Part shown: positions 1-14,400 of the stretch, piece after piece
Position numbering within the stretch: position 1 is the first letter of the stretch
How the letters are laid out: each line of letters opens with the position of its first letter
Source: Eumeta japonica
Taxonomy: Eukaryota > Arthropoda > Insecta > Lepidoptera > Psychidae
NCBI GenBank assembly: GCA_005406025.1
Contig: BGZK01000001.1
Span: 1,612,001-1,676,000, forward strand
DNA: 64,000 bases
Direction of reading: 5' to 3'
The notes under the pieces: generated by a model
Seen by the model: only the letters and a program-made list of their open reading frames with translations
Told to the model about the DNA's origin: nothing
Databases searched by the model: none
Translations under genes and position numbers: made by a program

Positions 1-2249
1 TTTTGTATGCAGAACAAATAAAAAATGCGTTACGGAATTGAAAAGAGATGACGAGGCAAACTAGCAAATGGTCTTGTTCCATTACCGCAATGCCTCTGCT
101 CACAGGTCCACCGTTGCCTATGGCTTCAATTCCAGACGCTAGCTTCGAAATACTTGACCATTCTTCATATTTATCAGACTTTGCCTTTGTGATTTCTATC
201 TGCTTCCAAGGTTGAAAGAGTATCTGACAGGATAGATATTCGAAAATTAAGAAGCTGTAGTCGCCGCAGTACAGGTATTTTTAGGTGCTCAGGATGAGTT
301 GATGAACTTTTAAGATTACAAAAAAGATATGCTAATTGTATTATGCGAGGTTAATTGTATTATTATGCTAATTGTATAAAGGCGACTATGTCGGAAAATA
401 TAATAACATTTAATAAAAGTTACCGGGAACATACCATCCTCAATTTTTATTAAACATCTCTCGTATCAAACCATCAATCTCTTGAATTATCTACGGCATT
501 TTGTAGCTTGACAGAAAACAATTAAATAAATAATTTATGAAGACTATTCTGTCCGCATACCTGAAAATATACTTATTTGGCAACTTATATTATAAAAATT
601 CGAAATGACTACCCATAATGTTCATTAGTTTTATTGTTTCACTAAAATTCTTTTGTTTATAATGATTACTACATTTTTACATAAGAGTATAATAAGTAGG
701 TTGGTGGAGTTTTATTATTATTGTATGTGTATAAATATATCTTTATTATTATATGTATAATAATAAGATCATTATAAATAAAAATAAATTTACATATAAC
801 TTTCGTTTCCATAGATCAATGGCCAGTTCCTTTTAACATTGCCTCATGTTATTAAGGTCTATAATATGTCATTTTTTTTTAGTTAATAATTACTCGTCCA
901 TAAGAACGCATAAATAAGTTCCGACTTCTTCGCAATTCCGACGCCTAAAACCGGATAATAAACCAGGCGTAGATATCAAACAAGGTGTACAAGGAACGGA
1001 TTTCAGAATCCACATCTATTACAAATATTTTTGGCCACTGGCCTAAGAACCATCGAATAAACGTTGCAATGAATGCATTATATACACGTAAGTTAGATTC
1101 GAGCACTATTATTTGTATAAATCGGTATTAGCTACCAATACATTTAACTGTATATCTGTGTATTAGACTCGTCACGCGCGAAACCCGCTACCCGCGCTCG
1201 CGGCTCGCACTTAACCGGTTTCGTAATAACTATAGCATTCCTCGAAATCAAACTCAATACCGTTTATATAAATGAAAAGAACCAGAGCCGTGTTCTATCA
1301 ATGCCATGTGTACGGGTCTATTTATAAATGAATGCTTATTCTCGGTGATCGCTAGCCGCTATCGGCGCGCGGCCCGAGGCGCTTTTAGACTGCGCGGGCG
1401 CATCCCAGCGGCGCGGACAGACGCGCTGGAGCCCTATTCGGCGACGGCGCGCTTCCGAAGCGTATCGAGTTTAGGCACGTTGTTATAAAAGTTATTATTG
1501 TATAAATGTAGAAACTATTAATATTTTTGAGAATTACAAGCTAATTGAATTTTAAGATCGTTAGTCACTGATGTATTGAAACTATCACCTTTGTGATTTT
1601 AATATGACTACCGCCGAAACTCGGACCCTATCCGACTATATATAACTATTTAATTGTAATCAGGGGGACCAATTAATCAGTCCTTATTCAGGTACACCAC
1701 GAGGAAATCACTTGAATGTCAATTTATTCTCACTTTAATCTTCTTACTTTAATTAATAAAATATCAGGAATATAAAACTAGTTATGAGTCTGAAAAAAAT
1801 GAGTTACATGTTGCAAATTATTTAGGAAATTCAAAATTAGTTAAAGCTGTCAATTAAATTGTGGACTCTATGAAAGGCTGGCGACTTGAATATGTTTATA
1901 ATATTCACTTGTAACTGTAACTGTAATATGGTTTGTATCAGTGATGATACATACCATATGAAAGTTGTGCTGATAAACACATTACTAATTACTTTCGCAT
2001 ATTTCTTTATGAGCACCTATAGGACCCCATCGGATCCATTAGCTATTAACAGTGACGATAAATAACCTATTTGTTGATATATATATATATAAGCTCGAAA
2101 TGCGTGCTGACTGTATGCCTATGATTGGTCAGAAATTTAGATTAAGAACTGAATTATTGAAGGTGACTTTGCTTACGCTTTTACATTACGCTCGATTACC
2201 AGATTCAAAAGCCGTCTATTGAACTTATAGATTATTTCTTGGTTAATCA

Positions 2250-3205
2250 CAGTGGTCAGACTTAGGTCCCACTCTGTTTGGTGGCGACATAAATTATATT
2301 GGTGAGAAATTTAAATTCGAGTAAACACTCGAATTTAATATGATACATGTCGCCATATATTACGTCACACGCTTTGTAGAAAAGAGAGAGTCAAGAGGAG
2401 TCATAAGCTTGGTGATGTCACATGTACGAGAGAGGTCGTCCACATATTACGTCACGCACTGCTGGGGGTCAGGACAGAATGTTACTAACTGTGACATGGG
2501 GCCCGGGGTTTTTTAGCGTGACATCACCACTCAAATCATAAATTAAAAATCATGTATATTTATTGACGCGAGGTTGTAGTGGTTTGATATTTGGTTATGT
2601 TTTTTGCCGGCGCTTGCAGCGCTATCTTATCATCTGACAGTTTCTCGAAGTATTTTCAGAACAAGAAACGTATTTATTAAATAATTTAGTATTGTCAGTA
2701 ATTAGTCAAACTAATCAATGAAAAGGTCATTAAAGATCAATTGATTATAATACATACCTATGGAATGCTAAGTTTTTATGCTCAACTCGAAATATATACT
2801 AATTACAATTGATGTAAATACCTTGACATTTGTGTATACATTTTTAAGATTCTAAAAATAAAAATACCTTATTTTTAATGTTTGTAAACATTTTTTTTTG
2901 TAATTAAACGTTTTTTTTTAAATTTATGAATATTAATAAATTGGTTTCTCGAATGAAATTTTAGGTTATTTGCAAATTTTATGATTATTTCTATTCTAAT
3001 ATATAGGGCTTGGGGGGGGGGTAATTATATGGTGTGACATAATATTTGTAGGGGAGTTGATGTGCATTTGATCAAGTGTGAAAGGAGGGGGGGGTTAAAA
3101 TATCGTGAAAAAGTGGAAATTTAGCTTATAATGTAATTTATAAATTTAAAATTGCTAAATAGTACCATCATACCAGGGGCGGGGGTCACAAAAATCTGAC
3201 CACTG
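2250..3205. repeat. candidate non-autonomous element with 11-bp inverted ends
   Basis: cagtggtcaga at 2250-2260 is matched by tctgaccactg at 3195-3205 in inverse orientation. Inside are nested palindromes (ggcgacat at 2283-2290 with atgtcgcc at 2347-2354; ttaaattcgagt at 2311-2322 with actcgaatttaa at 2327-2338), two ttacgtcac motifs (2360-2368, 2447-2455) and G runs near 3010 and 3090. No ORF. No clear target-site duplication was seen, so the boundaries are provisional. Confidence 0.4.
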
Positions 3206-3252
3206 ACCTCCTAAATAAACATGGAGAAGGGAGAGAGAGGGCTTCAGAAAAC

Positions 3253-3300
3253 ATGAAATTCGTATGACGTAATTTTTGGATTACGTCACACGAATTTCAT
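3253..3300. repeat. 21-bp inverted repeat carrying TGACGTAAT
   Basis: Arms 3253-3273 and 3280-3300 are complementary with one mismatch and a 6-base spacer. The arms contain tgacgtaat/attacgtca, the same ttacgtcac motif that recurs at 2360 and 2447. Confidence 0.6.
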
Positions 3301-4689
3301 ATTATTATGTTTTCTTTTTATTTTGAAAGAATAAAATTAACTTATGCCAAATCAGTAATCTTTTGTCAATCGCGTGTAAAATATAAGTACCATTAGATCT
3401 GCTATGGAGTGTCTAAAGTGAGACGGAGGGAGACAGAGAAAAGGTGAGACCGAAACAAATAGTGTTTGTACAAGTGCATGTATGTAGGATAAATTGTGTT
3501 ATATCCATATAAAAGTAACATTACGAGTTGCGGAAATTCCCCGATTTGCAATCATTTTCAAGATAATTCTTATTCACACACTAAGATAGATAACTATATA
3601 ATATATTATATATATATATATGATGGTCATTAAACATTTTTCGTCTGGCACACAACGCTATTTTTCGACGTCGCTGCCTGTACCGACACTTATGATACAT
3701 TTTATCGGTAACCTTTTGAACTGTTGCCGGTTGAACTTTCGTCCACATGGCGACTAGGAAATAAATTGCGCAATATTAAACAAAAATACTGGACCAAGTT
3801 CGAGTCGAACTAGAGTGGAAAACGTTAAATATTTATAAATGTTCATATTAATCGTTAGTGAAACTAAGCAAAATATTTAATAGATTTTTTTCTTGATAAT
3901 TATTATATTTTACATTTGTCGTAAGGACTTTAAGATTTATGTTTGTTATTTAGGTATTTTAAGAGTAAGGCCTTGAATGTCGTATTTTTATTCAAAACCT
4001 AGTCTCAGTAGTTTTGAATTATCTAAAAAGAACGGGAACGCTGGATTTTCGTATATTTTATTTAATATCTTTTGAATTTTAAATTTTTATACAATATTTG
4101 TATTACTCATGACAAACCCGCACATTTCACATGTATGTCACGTGGCTCACTTGAGCACAATTTTTTAAAATATTTTTAAATTGGCCGCTCAAATTTAACC
4201 TGCCAATTCTTTTATTTATACTATACCGTCGTGATCGGATCACCTAACTCTATATATGTACCAAATCCCACATTTTTTCGTCCTATAGAATTGGAGAAAA
4301 TAAGCTATGACGTATGGATAGACAGACAAGCGTGAGAGTGATCCTTTAATAGTTCCGTATCTCGTCGGGTGTACGGAATTTTAAAAACGAATGCGATATA
4401 ATACAAAAACTATATTTTTACTATACACTTTTAAAAAGTTCAATGTTACAGTTCTGATTTCAGCCAGTACCATGTCTACATATTGTAAAATATAACGTCT
4501 CTTTGTGCAATTACTACTCAAAAAGCACCGGCTCAATTTACGCGATTATTTTTCAGTATGAAAATATGTTATTTCGTTAGATTTTAGTGTACACTAGTTT
4601 TAGCGGCTGAATATAGAAGGAATTGCTTACTTTTTTGTACAAATCAGTTATTATAATAGTAATATCTAACAAAGAATTAAGAACAAAAC

Positions 4690-4965
4690 CGGTGCTGATC
4701 GGGTTCGTGATCGAGAGCGGGAGCGAAGTATTTTCATAATAAAACGACTTATAGGCAGGACGTGTACTTCCGGTGTAGGAGTATGCGTCTTTCTGATATA
4801 ATTTGCTTGAAACTGAATCGACGGCGGAACCTGGATTGGGATAGAGAGTAGAATTAGAATGGAGATCTGGATTGAGACCAGGATCTGGATCGAGACCAGG
4901 ATCAGGATCACGGGTAACGGCGTCATTGGACGATATGAAAAAGTGGGAAATCATTCCATGTTTAC
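4690..4965 (+). repeat. purine hexamer-rich interspersed element, copy 1
   Basis: Degenerate 6-base units (ggatcgagacc, ggatctgg) are followed by gtcattggacgatatgaaa and cattccatgtttacacc. The same order of a hexamer tract, then gtcatcgggcgat, then cattctatgtt recurs at 35260-35465 and in part at 58300-58440. It has no coding value, although it leaves stretches open in several frames. Confidence 0.5.
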
Positions 4966-5267
4966 ACCGGCGCAGCAGCGACCAAAAGTTTATTGCGCAT
5001 AGACAGTTGTTATAAGAACGTAGGTATGAAATAAAAAAAATACGAAACTTGCTTATAGTACATACTGTAATAGGTACACTTTAGATAAACGACAGAGATA
5101 AAAATGTTAGTTCATCAACCCGTTAGTTCTTACTAAAAATAGTTTAAAGAGGACTATCAAGACACAGAGAGTTACAAATTTACATCTTGTAAACAAACTA
5201 ATTTTTCTTTAAAGCGACTCGATTCTAATGCAAATTGTTACGAGGACGATCATTTTCGATATTCCAG

Positions 5268-5460
5268 GAGATGCAAGACATAGCGTCGTCGGACTACCCG
5301 ATGGACGGCGAAGACGCCGACGACGCCTGGGAAACCGACGAGCTGCCGTCGATGACCACGACGGACGCGGCGCGGCGCGGCCGACCGCCGCCCAGCGAGA
5401 GGCCGCCCGCCGCCGACCCCGCCGCCGCCACCGCCGAGAGGCCCCGGATACTGGACGACT
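5268..5460 (+). CDS. Pvf: Pvf exon A (acidic, Pro/Ala-rich pro-region)
   Basis: Acceptor attccag ends at 5267 and donor gtgagt starts at 5461, in phase 1. The exon encodes EMQDIASSDYPMDGEDADD followed by Asp/Glu- and Pro/Ala-rich sequence ending RPRILDD. There is no signal peptide and no cysteine, so this is pro-region sequence. An ATG at 5271 is in frame but would give a cytosolic N-terminus, so I treat it as internal. The link to exon B rests on phase (T + CG gives Ser), strand and GC content, not on homology. Confidence 0.65.
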
Positions 5461-8400
5461 GTGAGTGCGGCGTGACGATGACGTTGTCGTCTGTGGCGTA
5501 GCTAGCATGGGGTGTCACCCGGAGCGGATTTGAAGTGACATCCTAAAAATCAAAACTATCAAGTTGAAGAAAAGCCTTAATGATGAACAGTGTTTTATAT
5601 TTCTTTGCGCATTTTTTGTGAATCAAAATTTGCGGGTGAATGAATTCGGGTGTCACCTCTCAATGGTGACACGGTGCAACCGCCCGCGCGCCCCCCCCCT
5701 AACTACACCACTGGTTATCGTTACTCACAACCGTAGGAAGACGAGATATCGCTTCTCTTTTGCTTTCGAAACGATCGATCGTCGATACGTGGGTCAAACA
5801 GAAAGTCTTTAGAAAATCAAAAACTTATCCTACTAGCAAGATATTGGTACTATTATTGTTTTTCAAAACCGTATTCTCTGAGATTAATATATCGCTGCAC
5901 ACGATGGAACCACTGAGAGAAACACTTTTCCCACTAGAAATTAGGGGTCGTTTCGACGGTCTTTTCATTTGGAATATGCACTGTTTCCTTGGCGTCCGTA
6001 AACCACTCGATTTTTTCTTTTTCTTTTTTTAATAAATAAAATTCATATTGTGCAAGGTAAGGGAAGTAAGGCGGGGAGCAAGTATTTCTATACTTAACGT
6101 CCCCAAATTGTTAGTTGTTTGTATAACGTTTTGTAGTGAGAAGTTGTCATAATGAACGAGAATCCTACTATGAGGTCGTTTTTCCCGAACTTAGTCCAAA
6201 ACCCTCTTGTTTTGGACCAAGTTCAAAAAATTGTTAGTGTATCGGTCCGCAGTGACTGTTTTTTTACGTTATAAAACAATTGTTTCATAATAACCTGTCA
6301 TTCCGAAGAAAGAGGCCACCTTCTTCTTCTAACGCTTCGACCTCGTTTTACTTTAGTCGGCAATGCCTCGAAAGGAAACATCCACTGAATAGACTGTCTT
6401 TTGGTTTCGGAATCGTAGTAGTAAATCCGGTCACCTATAACCATGTACACAGCATTCAAGTTACCACCGGTAACCACTGCATCATTTCGCGGCACCAATT
6501 AACACAACGGTCAAATTATGAGGTAAACGCCGCGTATAAAGCTTCCTGGCCGCTAAATATTCATGAAGGCTTTTGTGCACTCGACTCACACCGATGCCTA
6601 AGCTTATCCGAATCTGCTGGTAGGTCACTATTTTGTCAGTCTTTGTCATGAACCGCATAGCACTGTTGTTGTCTTTGATTATCACCTTAGAAGGTTGTCT
6701 CTCACGCACATCGTCAGGCAGATTAACGCGACCACGTTTGAACTAATTAAACAGCGACAAGGGACGGAGCTTCATACTGAAAGGCCAATCTTATTGGTTT
6801 AAATGGCGACCAAGTCACAGAAAATTATTCCACAGCAAATTTCTCGCGTTAAATTCGTGTTGACGTTAGACAAACAATTTTCTTTTTGCTACCAATATGT
6901 AAAAACAAATGACAGATGAGTGCAACAGACATAATACGATTAGGAAAGAGTTCCATTTTTGTTCCATTTTTTAAATACACATTATTTTTTGTTATTTTAC
7001 AGTTTCTAAGTGGCCAATTCTAAAAAGTTTGAGTTTCACTAAAAATTTTAACGTATTAATTACTCTTCCCATTTTAAATAGTGATGCAGTCTTTCATCTT
7101 ATTACTTCCAGTGAGCAATTCTTGTATATGTGTATATATATACATACGACAATGAATAAATTTATTTTTGGTGGCAATTTGTACTTCGATACGGTTTTGC
7201 TTTTAAAGTTTATGTATATAGGTGTTATCCCTGGAAAGACAAAATATTTTTCCAAATGTTACTTTATTCAACGCCATTTCATAAAATATTGAGGGAATTA
7301 CATTGTTGCTATTTAGTTGGTTTCTAACAACAAATGTCAATATTTGGTACATATTACAAATTGCGATACATAAATAAAATACAAAGATAAATTTTCATAT
7401 TATCATATTATGTATGTAAATACTTATTTTTGGAATAAAGCATGAGTAATTGTTCCTCTAGGAGGTTATCATATTACCACGGCAAATACGGAAACGCCGA
7501 GCGAAGCTCAGTTGCCCAAAATTTAACTACTACATTAAATCACAATCGCTGATGTGCCTTTCGATTTTATTAATATTCCTTCTTGGGGTTCGGCATTTAA
7601 AAATAAATATGAACATTTACAAGAAATTTAATATCCATCGGTATAACCAATTAATATAACCAATTATAACCAATTCGATTACTCACACGGTTGTTTTACT
7701 TTACAGTAATATTGCATTTTGTTATTGTTGTTTATTGTGCTTATATTAAGTTTATTTATGTTTATAACAAGTTACCCTCGATCCTCTTGAGAAAAAAAGA
7801 AATGTCACAAACTGAGAAATGAAGGTAATTCTAATTTTAATTTCCTTCATAGTGAAGAAATGTAATTGTTTTAGGATCATTTTATTGTTGGACTAAGTGT
7901 CAAGGCTCTTTTTGTTAGAACCGCTGAAAAATATCGAATTGAAATATGCATGAAATACTAAGGTTCATATTCTCATAATGTTGTAAATATTTCAAATTTG
8001 TAGCTTAACGCAATGTATAATAGGCTATTTCGAGCTTATTGGAATGGAGCTTTTTAGGCGACGATTCGGTAATCGATAATGGGACAAGAATTGAGAGTGA
8101 AATTTCAGGGATTTCAAGGGCACTTATAGGCACATTAGAGAGACGAAAGTCATCACGTAGAGAGAAAGAGAAGGAGAGCTATGCATTCCTACACCGTGGG
8201 AGTGGAGAAAAAGACAGCAACTTTATACACAACGATACAGTGATAAAACTGATATTGTCGCGCATGCGCACGTCTTTGACACACGCTATACATAAAGAAC
8301 TGAGGTACGACACGCGTTGTGTAATTAACATTTATTTCTGTATTTTGTGATGAGTTACGTTTTTTTTTACGTTTGTTTTGCGTGATTGTTTTTTTATATC

Positions 8401-11400
8401 TGTAAAGGGTTACTTCATAAACATATTTAAACTATTAAAACTTTATCAATAACGATGTTTCTAAACTTATAAAATTTCATTACTATCACGTGTTTGTGCT
8501 GTACGCGCAATTTTTTTTATACTAAAACTTCCAACTAATTGTTAATATGATTCATAGGACATTTTCTGGTGACGTAAACTTTTGACATTGGGCACGAAGG
8601 AATGTTTTTTGACACAAGTGAAGGGATATATCTAAAAACTATTTAGGATATAGTCACCTACGACACGAATAACAGTTAAACTTATATTCGTGGTTAATTT
8701 CATAAAAGAAAACATGCTAACATGTACGCGCAGAACCCGTCGCGAATGAGTTCAGCTTGCACTTGGTTGATTTTTTTCGTAGTGCCGAATTTAAGTTTGC
8801 ACACGATTTCGTGATTTTTTTTTGGAGTGAAACCTTTTAAGTTGCGATAGCTGAAAACGTTCATTACGCGTTACATGTCAACGAATGCATTGAGAAGGGA
8901 AGTCGTACAGCGGAGTAAGACGAGTAATACGGAGTCACGTATTGCGGAGACAACCGTCAACCCTGGCGAACTACTTGGGCGGCGTGAGTGAACGATTTGA
9001 AGGGCGCACTTAATTTAAACGAGAAAACCTGAAAAAACGATTGACCCTTCAGACCATCCTAGAAACTTTTGACTACTTTTAAGCTCGAAGTGTTCAAAAA
9101 TAAAAGAATAGTATAGTATTGAGTCCGTTACTCACAAAAGAGCGATTTGAGTGCTTTATCCGGCTCTGCGAGCTGAAAATACGCTTCTAATAAGTTCTGA
9201 GAATCTTTGAGCTCAAATACCTGGGTATATTAAAAAAAAACTCTACTTTTCTTATTTTTTCAACTACGATATATATTGTTTATATAACATTATTATTTAT
9301 ATATTTTAGAATGTTGTATGTTCTTTAACTAAATTATTAGGATTTTCCACCGATATATATCTCAATTCTTTTGTCAGCAAAGTCGGCAACGACGCATATT
9401 CTTAATATCGAACTTGTTTCTCATTTCACATTTATGTCTCTGACATTATTATTCAACACACCTACAAACCCTTAATGAAATAACAAACAATTTTGTTTTT
9501 TATGCAAACATCTATTATCACAGAATCTTGAATTAAACAATGTCTATTGTAGCCGCGAAACAAATATTACCATTTTATGTCCATTTACTAAAATACTAAT
9601 AATCGCTTGCGGTTCCGTCTACACGCAGCGAACTTACAGCGAGTTTTCAATGCCGTTTTCGAGAGGCGAACGACGTGTGGTCGAGAGCGTTGCCTGCGAA
9701 CCAAAAGCTACCGGATAAGATCCTGATGACGCGTGAATTGACGAATGGGCTTTCTACCCAGGTCAAATTAAAACTGCTCGGTTCACCTCTTGGAAAATAT
9801 TTTAAGCCGTCTGTGTGTCCGTTGGACGTCGCCACCACATAATCGGCGGCAGTCGTCGGCATCTTCGAGCCGGCCCTGACTGGCTTACGGTTCCAACTCC
9901 TGGATGTGAAAAGGAAAAAGTTTATGATAGAGAACGCTTCAAAGGTTAGATTATAGGAAACTTGACAGTACCGTTGTTGATCCTCATCACGGTCTCAATG
10001 AAGTCGGCCGTGACGTGGGGTTAAAAAGAAAATGTGTGTCAGCTCGAAGCGCGACTAGCGTGTAAGTACTCCTTAAGAACGATTTTTTTGTAATACATAC
10101 AAAAGGCAAGGGGGTTAGGTGAACTCATCTCTTATAATAATGAAAGCACGTATTTATAAGAAAAATGGCTTGTCACTTGAAAAATACACTATCAGAATTT
10201 ACTCATTTATATTGATATATCCAAGTTAGTATCTCAAGTGCTACTAAGTACGCTAATTACTAAAAAAAAACATGAAATAATTGTAGCAGTTGCTATTTGC
10301 TAGTGATAGCGACATTTAACCGTACTAAAAGTGATTGCTAAATTACTATAGTTAACCGTAGATCACACCGATGAATCGTATTACAGTAAACTGAATAGCT
10401 CGCACTTCTCCCCACTTTTCTATAATACATTTCCCTCACTTTCGCGAAATTGGTACAACCGAGAGTTCATACATTACACGTAGGTTAACGTTTCGTTTTA
10501 TCACGCTTAAAAATATCATCACGTTTCAACATTTTGGTTTCAACGTGTCGATAAAGGAAGATGTTGCGATTGCAGCGTCGCTGTCGACCGCCGAGCGCCT
10601 GGAGGTGCGCCGCGCGGCGCTGGCCAGCGTGGAGCGCGCCGTGCGCGGCGACAAGTGCCTGCTGCCGCAGCCGCGCTGGCTCTGCATACGCCAGCTGGCG
10701 CCCGCCGCCGACACCATGTAAGCGGTACACCATCAGTTGTACCATGCATGCGATACGAATACCGTCGAACACCGGAGCGAACCTGCCTAGTAATTTAACT
10801 GTGAAACTGATTTTACCTATTTAATGTTCGACGTTAAAAAAGAAATATCTGTATATAATATAAGATTTCAGTTATATTTCCTTTTACTAAAATTCGTACA
10901 GCAAATCTCCGGCTCAGAGGAAATAACATGATAACGATCTGATCTATTTAAAGTGCATTTACATTAACCGAACCATAGAAGAAATTTTTCTGATCACTTG
11001 TTGAATAGTATAATAATCAATGAAAATTTTTGGAAAGCTTTGAGTTCCTTTCTAAAATTTGCTTTAGTTTTTCTAGTAATGTGTCTCGGCAAAGTCAACA
11101 CAATAAAATGGTCATACAACTCGCCCGTACTCGCTTGTCATGAAATGTGTATCTGTCTGCGCGTGCGAGATGAACATGCAAAAAAAATATACAAAGTATC
11201 AAAATGGTTGCAGTTACATGCCGCCGTGCGTGGTACTGCACCGCTGCGCCGTGGACTCGGGCTGCTGCTTCAACGACGGCGAGACGTGCGGGCCCGTCGC
11301 CGGCGAACACGTCGCCATGCCCCTGTATGTGAGTATCGTTAGGGTTTTCTTAACACAATCCACAACGACTGACCCTTAAATTTACGTTGTGTAAATGCGG

Positions 11401-14400
11401 CAAAACGAGAAGAATCACCGTCCCATACACATAAGGTTGAAATATTTCTTTTTATTTTGCAGCATTGCGTATCACGGATTGCCATATATTCAAAGTGGCT
11501 TTTTAATTTCACAACATTTCAGACGGTCACTGTTAGTTATAACTTTATTATTATTATCATTGTTATTTTTATAATCTCTCGCCTATTTCCCAGAAGGGCA
11601 GCTAGAGACTACAGATTTCGACGTGGTACAATCTTTGCATATCTCTCTGCTTCACCGACATCCATCAATCTTTTCATGCATGCTCGTCGGTTTTGACTAA
11701 ACATTTTATCCTTTTAAGGGTTTTAGGTTTTTCCTATAGGGTACCCTTAAAGAAAATTAACCCTTATAGGAATACTTCGTTGTACTTTCTGTCCGTCCGT
11801 CGGTCGAGATTGTTTTTCTCAGGAACGCGCTGAAATTCAGCATTAAGTTGAAATTAACATCCAATACTTGTATCTGCGCTTCCTTGAAGCTGTAAAAAAA
11901 TCAAACTTCTAAGCCTGCATACACAAGAATACGACCAAAATACGACCGTTTAAGCCTTATTATTTCAAACAATAATAAATGAAAACTTATTCGGTACTTC
12001 CCATTGACCTAGAATCATTAAATTGTGCAAGAAGAAAGATCTCAAAGCACAACTTAAAGATAAAAGATGAAATCGATCATTTGTTGTTATAGCATGTCAA
12101 CAAATATTTTTTTAAAGAACGTACGTATATTTGCAATCGGACTATGGATCCTGATGTAGAACAACATATGAGAGAATATTTTTTAATGAGCTATAAAAAC
12201 TAAAATTTTCGAAATTTCGACTATTTTTAAGAAAATCCGATAAATTCTTTGAAAGAAAGCAAAAGTTTCGGAATTTGTGGGACCTATATCCCGCCAGAGT
12301 TAGTATCAAAAATAGACAAAAACTATTGTGTTTTTTGATAGATTAAATATCTGCATACATATCAAGCTTGTACGGAACCATCAGGGTGCAAGTCCTATTC
12401 GCACTTGTCCGGTTTTGTAACATGCCATCAATTCTATCCGCACAGGATGCTTTGTAAATTGAAAAGATCTCACAATAAGAAGACACACAGTGACACAATC
12501 ACGCGTTCTTCTTTCAGCTGAGCAAAGCGGAAGGCAACCTGATAGCGGCGAGAATGCTGTTCTACAACCACACCCGCTGCTCCTGCATCTCCCGCGACGG
12601 CGAGGGGCAGAGGGATGCCGCGCGGCCGCGCACGGAGTCCCCGAGGCTGGCCGAGGACACGCAGCCGGCGCTGTCGTCGGCGGCCGCGCCCTCGTCGGCG
12701 GCGCCGTCGTCGTACGTGCCTCTGCCGGGAGTGACCGAGCCGCATACCGCGCCCCCGGAGCTGCGAAGGTAGCTGGAACATTGAAATTTTGAGCTCACTT
12801 TTTATATGTATGCAATGTATGAGATTATGATGGGACCACAGAGACATTAATATATATATATATATATATACATTAATAATATTAATATATATAAATTAAT
12901 TGTATTCAAAATAAAACATTCAATTTGTGCTTCAGGAAACATGTTACGTCGTCAGTATTGACTTAACATTTTCTGATCGATTCGGATGCGGCACGAAAAT
13001 GGGCTGGCTTGGCCAGTGAGACATCGCACTTTTACAAAATATAGATGTGAAGATGCAGTCGCCTTCTGTCCAACGTGCTATATCTCATCCTACCCGCGTT
13101 AAATGTTCTGTTCCTTTCTAAAAGGCCGGCAACACGATAACTGCAAGTGCCTATGGACGGTGATAATCACCTACTCTCTGGTGGATATATATCGTGCTCG
13201 TTTGCCATTTTAGATGCCATAAAAAAAATTGGAATATTCAAAAGTGCAAGGCTCATAATATTCTTTTCATTTTTGATAAGAAACGAAAAAAAAACTTGAA
13301 AAGCACCATTTAGAGTATATTAGTGCAACTCTCACAACCCAATCTCTTTGGATGTAATGATTAACGAAGTGATATATTTATTTACTATTAAAAGTCGCCA
13401 CAAATACTATGAAGCATAACTCGGTCATTAATTATAACTTAACGACACCGAATTACACGCCCATTTTTGATAGGTAAATACTGTAATTCATGGCTAATAA
13501 GAAACAAAGGCTAAACTGATTAGTTTTTTTACATCTTATCATATTTCAAAGTTGTTTCACAATTGATTGACGGGAAAATTTTGAAAACTATTTTGAGTTT
13601 TTTTTTTTTATTTCTATTACATTAAATCATTTTTTGAAGCTGACAGAATTAATCTTCATTAGATTATCTGTATAATAATACGGTTTTTTTCCCATTTTTG
13701 TGTACTAACAAGAGAACAGCATTAGAAATAGTTCCTGACAAGTGGCGAAAAAAAAAAAGCAGTGCGTGGAGTTCCTCCGCGCGGAAGAAGTGAAACTTCG
13801 TAATGTGGAAATGAAAATAAGAAGGGGTGGAAATTGTGTTTTTCGTCGCACGTTACAATTGCGAAAAACAATTGCGAGACGACAGCTACCGACTTACTCT
13901 CTTTCTCTCTCCTACTTCCTACCTTTGTGTATCTTTCTTTCTCTCTCCCTCTTGCGTTAGAATACTCGTTGCTAACGCTCGCGCTGGCCTGTAACAGGTA
14001 TACTACGCGCATGCGTTTGAGTGTGCCGCATTCACTCTCGCTCTGTCTCTTTCTATTCCCCCTCCCCAGGAGCGTTGAACGTTTAACGCAACAGTGCTTT
14101 CATACCCCCTCCATGGTAGCGTTAAACGTATAACGCAACCTTTTTGGAAGTCGCATTAGAAGTTTCACTTCAAAAATTTTGTCGATCATACAGCACTCAC
14201 TAATGCTTCGCATTACGAGTCAAGCAAAACCATAGGAAAAGTTAAGATTCAAAATGCACATCACGAAATAATTGTCGCAAAGAATTGAAAGATTATCCAA
14301 AATGTACAAGTATTCTTTGGAATACGTGAAGCCTACACTATAGTACATCGGGAGTAACGTCGTTGTTTTTAAGCGTTGCCTAGTTAATGGTTAGAGATGC

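Larger units (their letters stand above)
1..5267. other. no gene seen; upstream or intronic DNA of Pvf with repeats
   Basis: AT-rich, with no exon I can defend. A GC-richer patch at about 1165-1475 (gcgcg-rich) could be a promoter or non-coding first exon, but no clear ORF with a signal peptide and donor was found. It holds the inverted-end element at 2250-3205, a TA run at about 3603-3621 and a purine-rich repeat at about 4690-4965. Confidence 0.6.

Noticed and set aside
1306..1488. 60-codon open frame in a GC-rich patch as the missing Pvf signal exon
   Set aside because: It ends at a stop without a phase-0 donor and does not start with a typical hydrophobic leader.
5209..5518. Minus-strand and alternative-frame ORFs over Pvf exon A
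   Set aside because: GC-rich shadow frames; only one frame has matching acceptor, donor and phase with the following exon.
9600..9890. GC-richer patch with open frames on the minus strand
   Set aside because: No domain, no splice partner, no signal peptide. More likely an old repeat, but I could not assign it.
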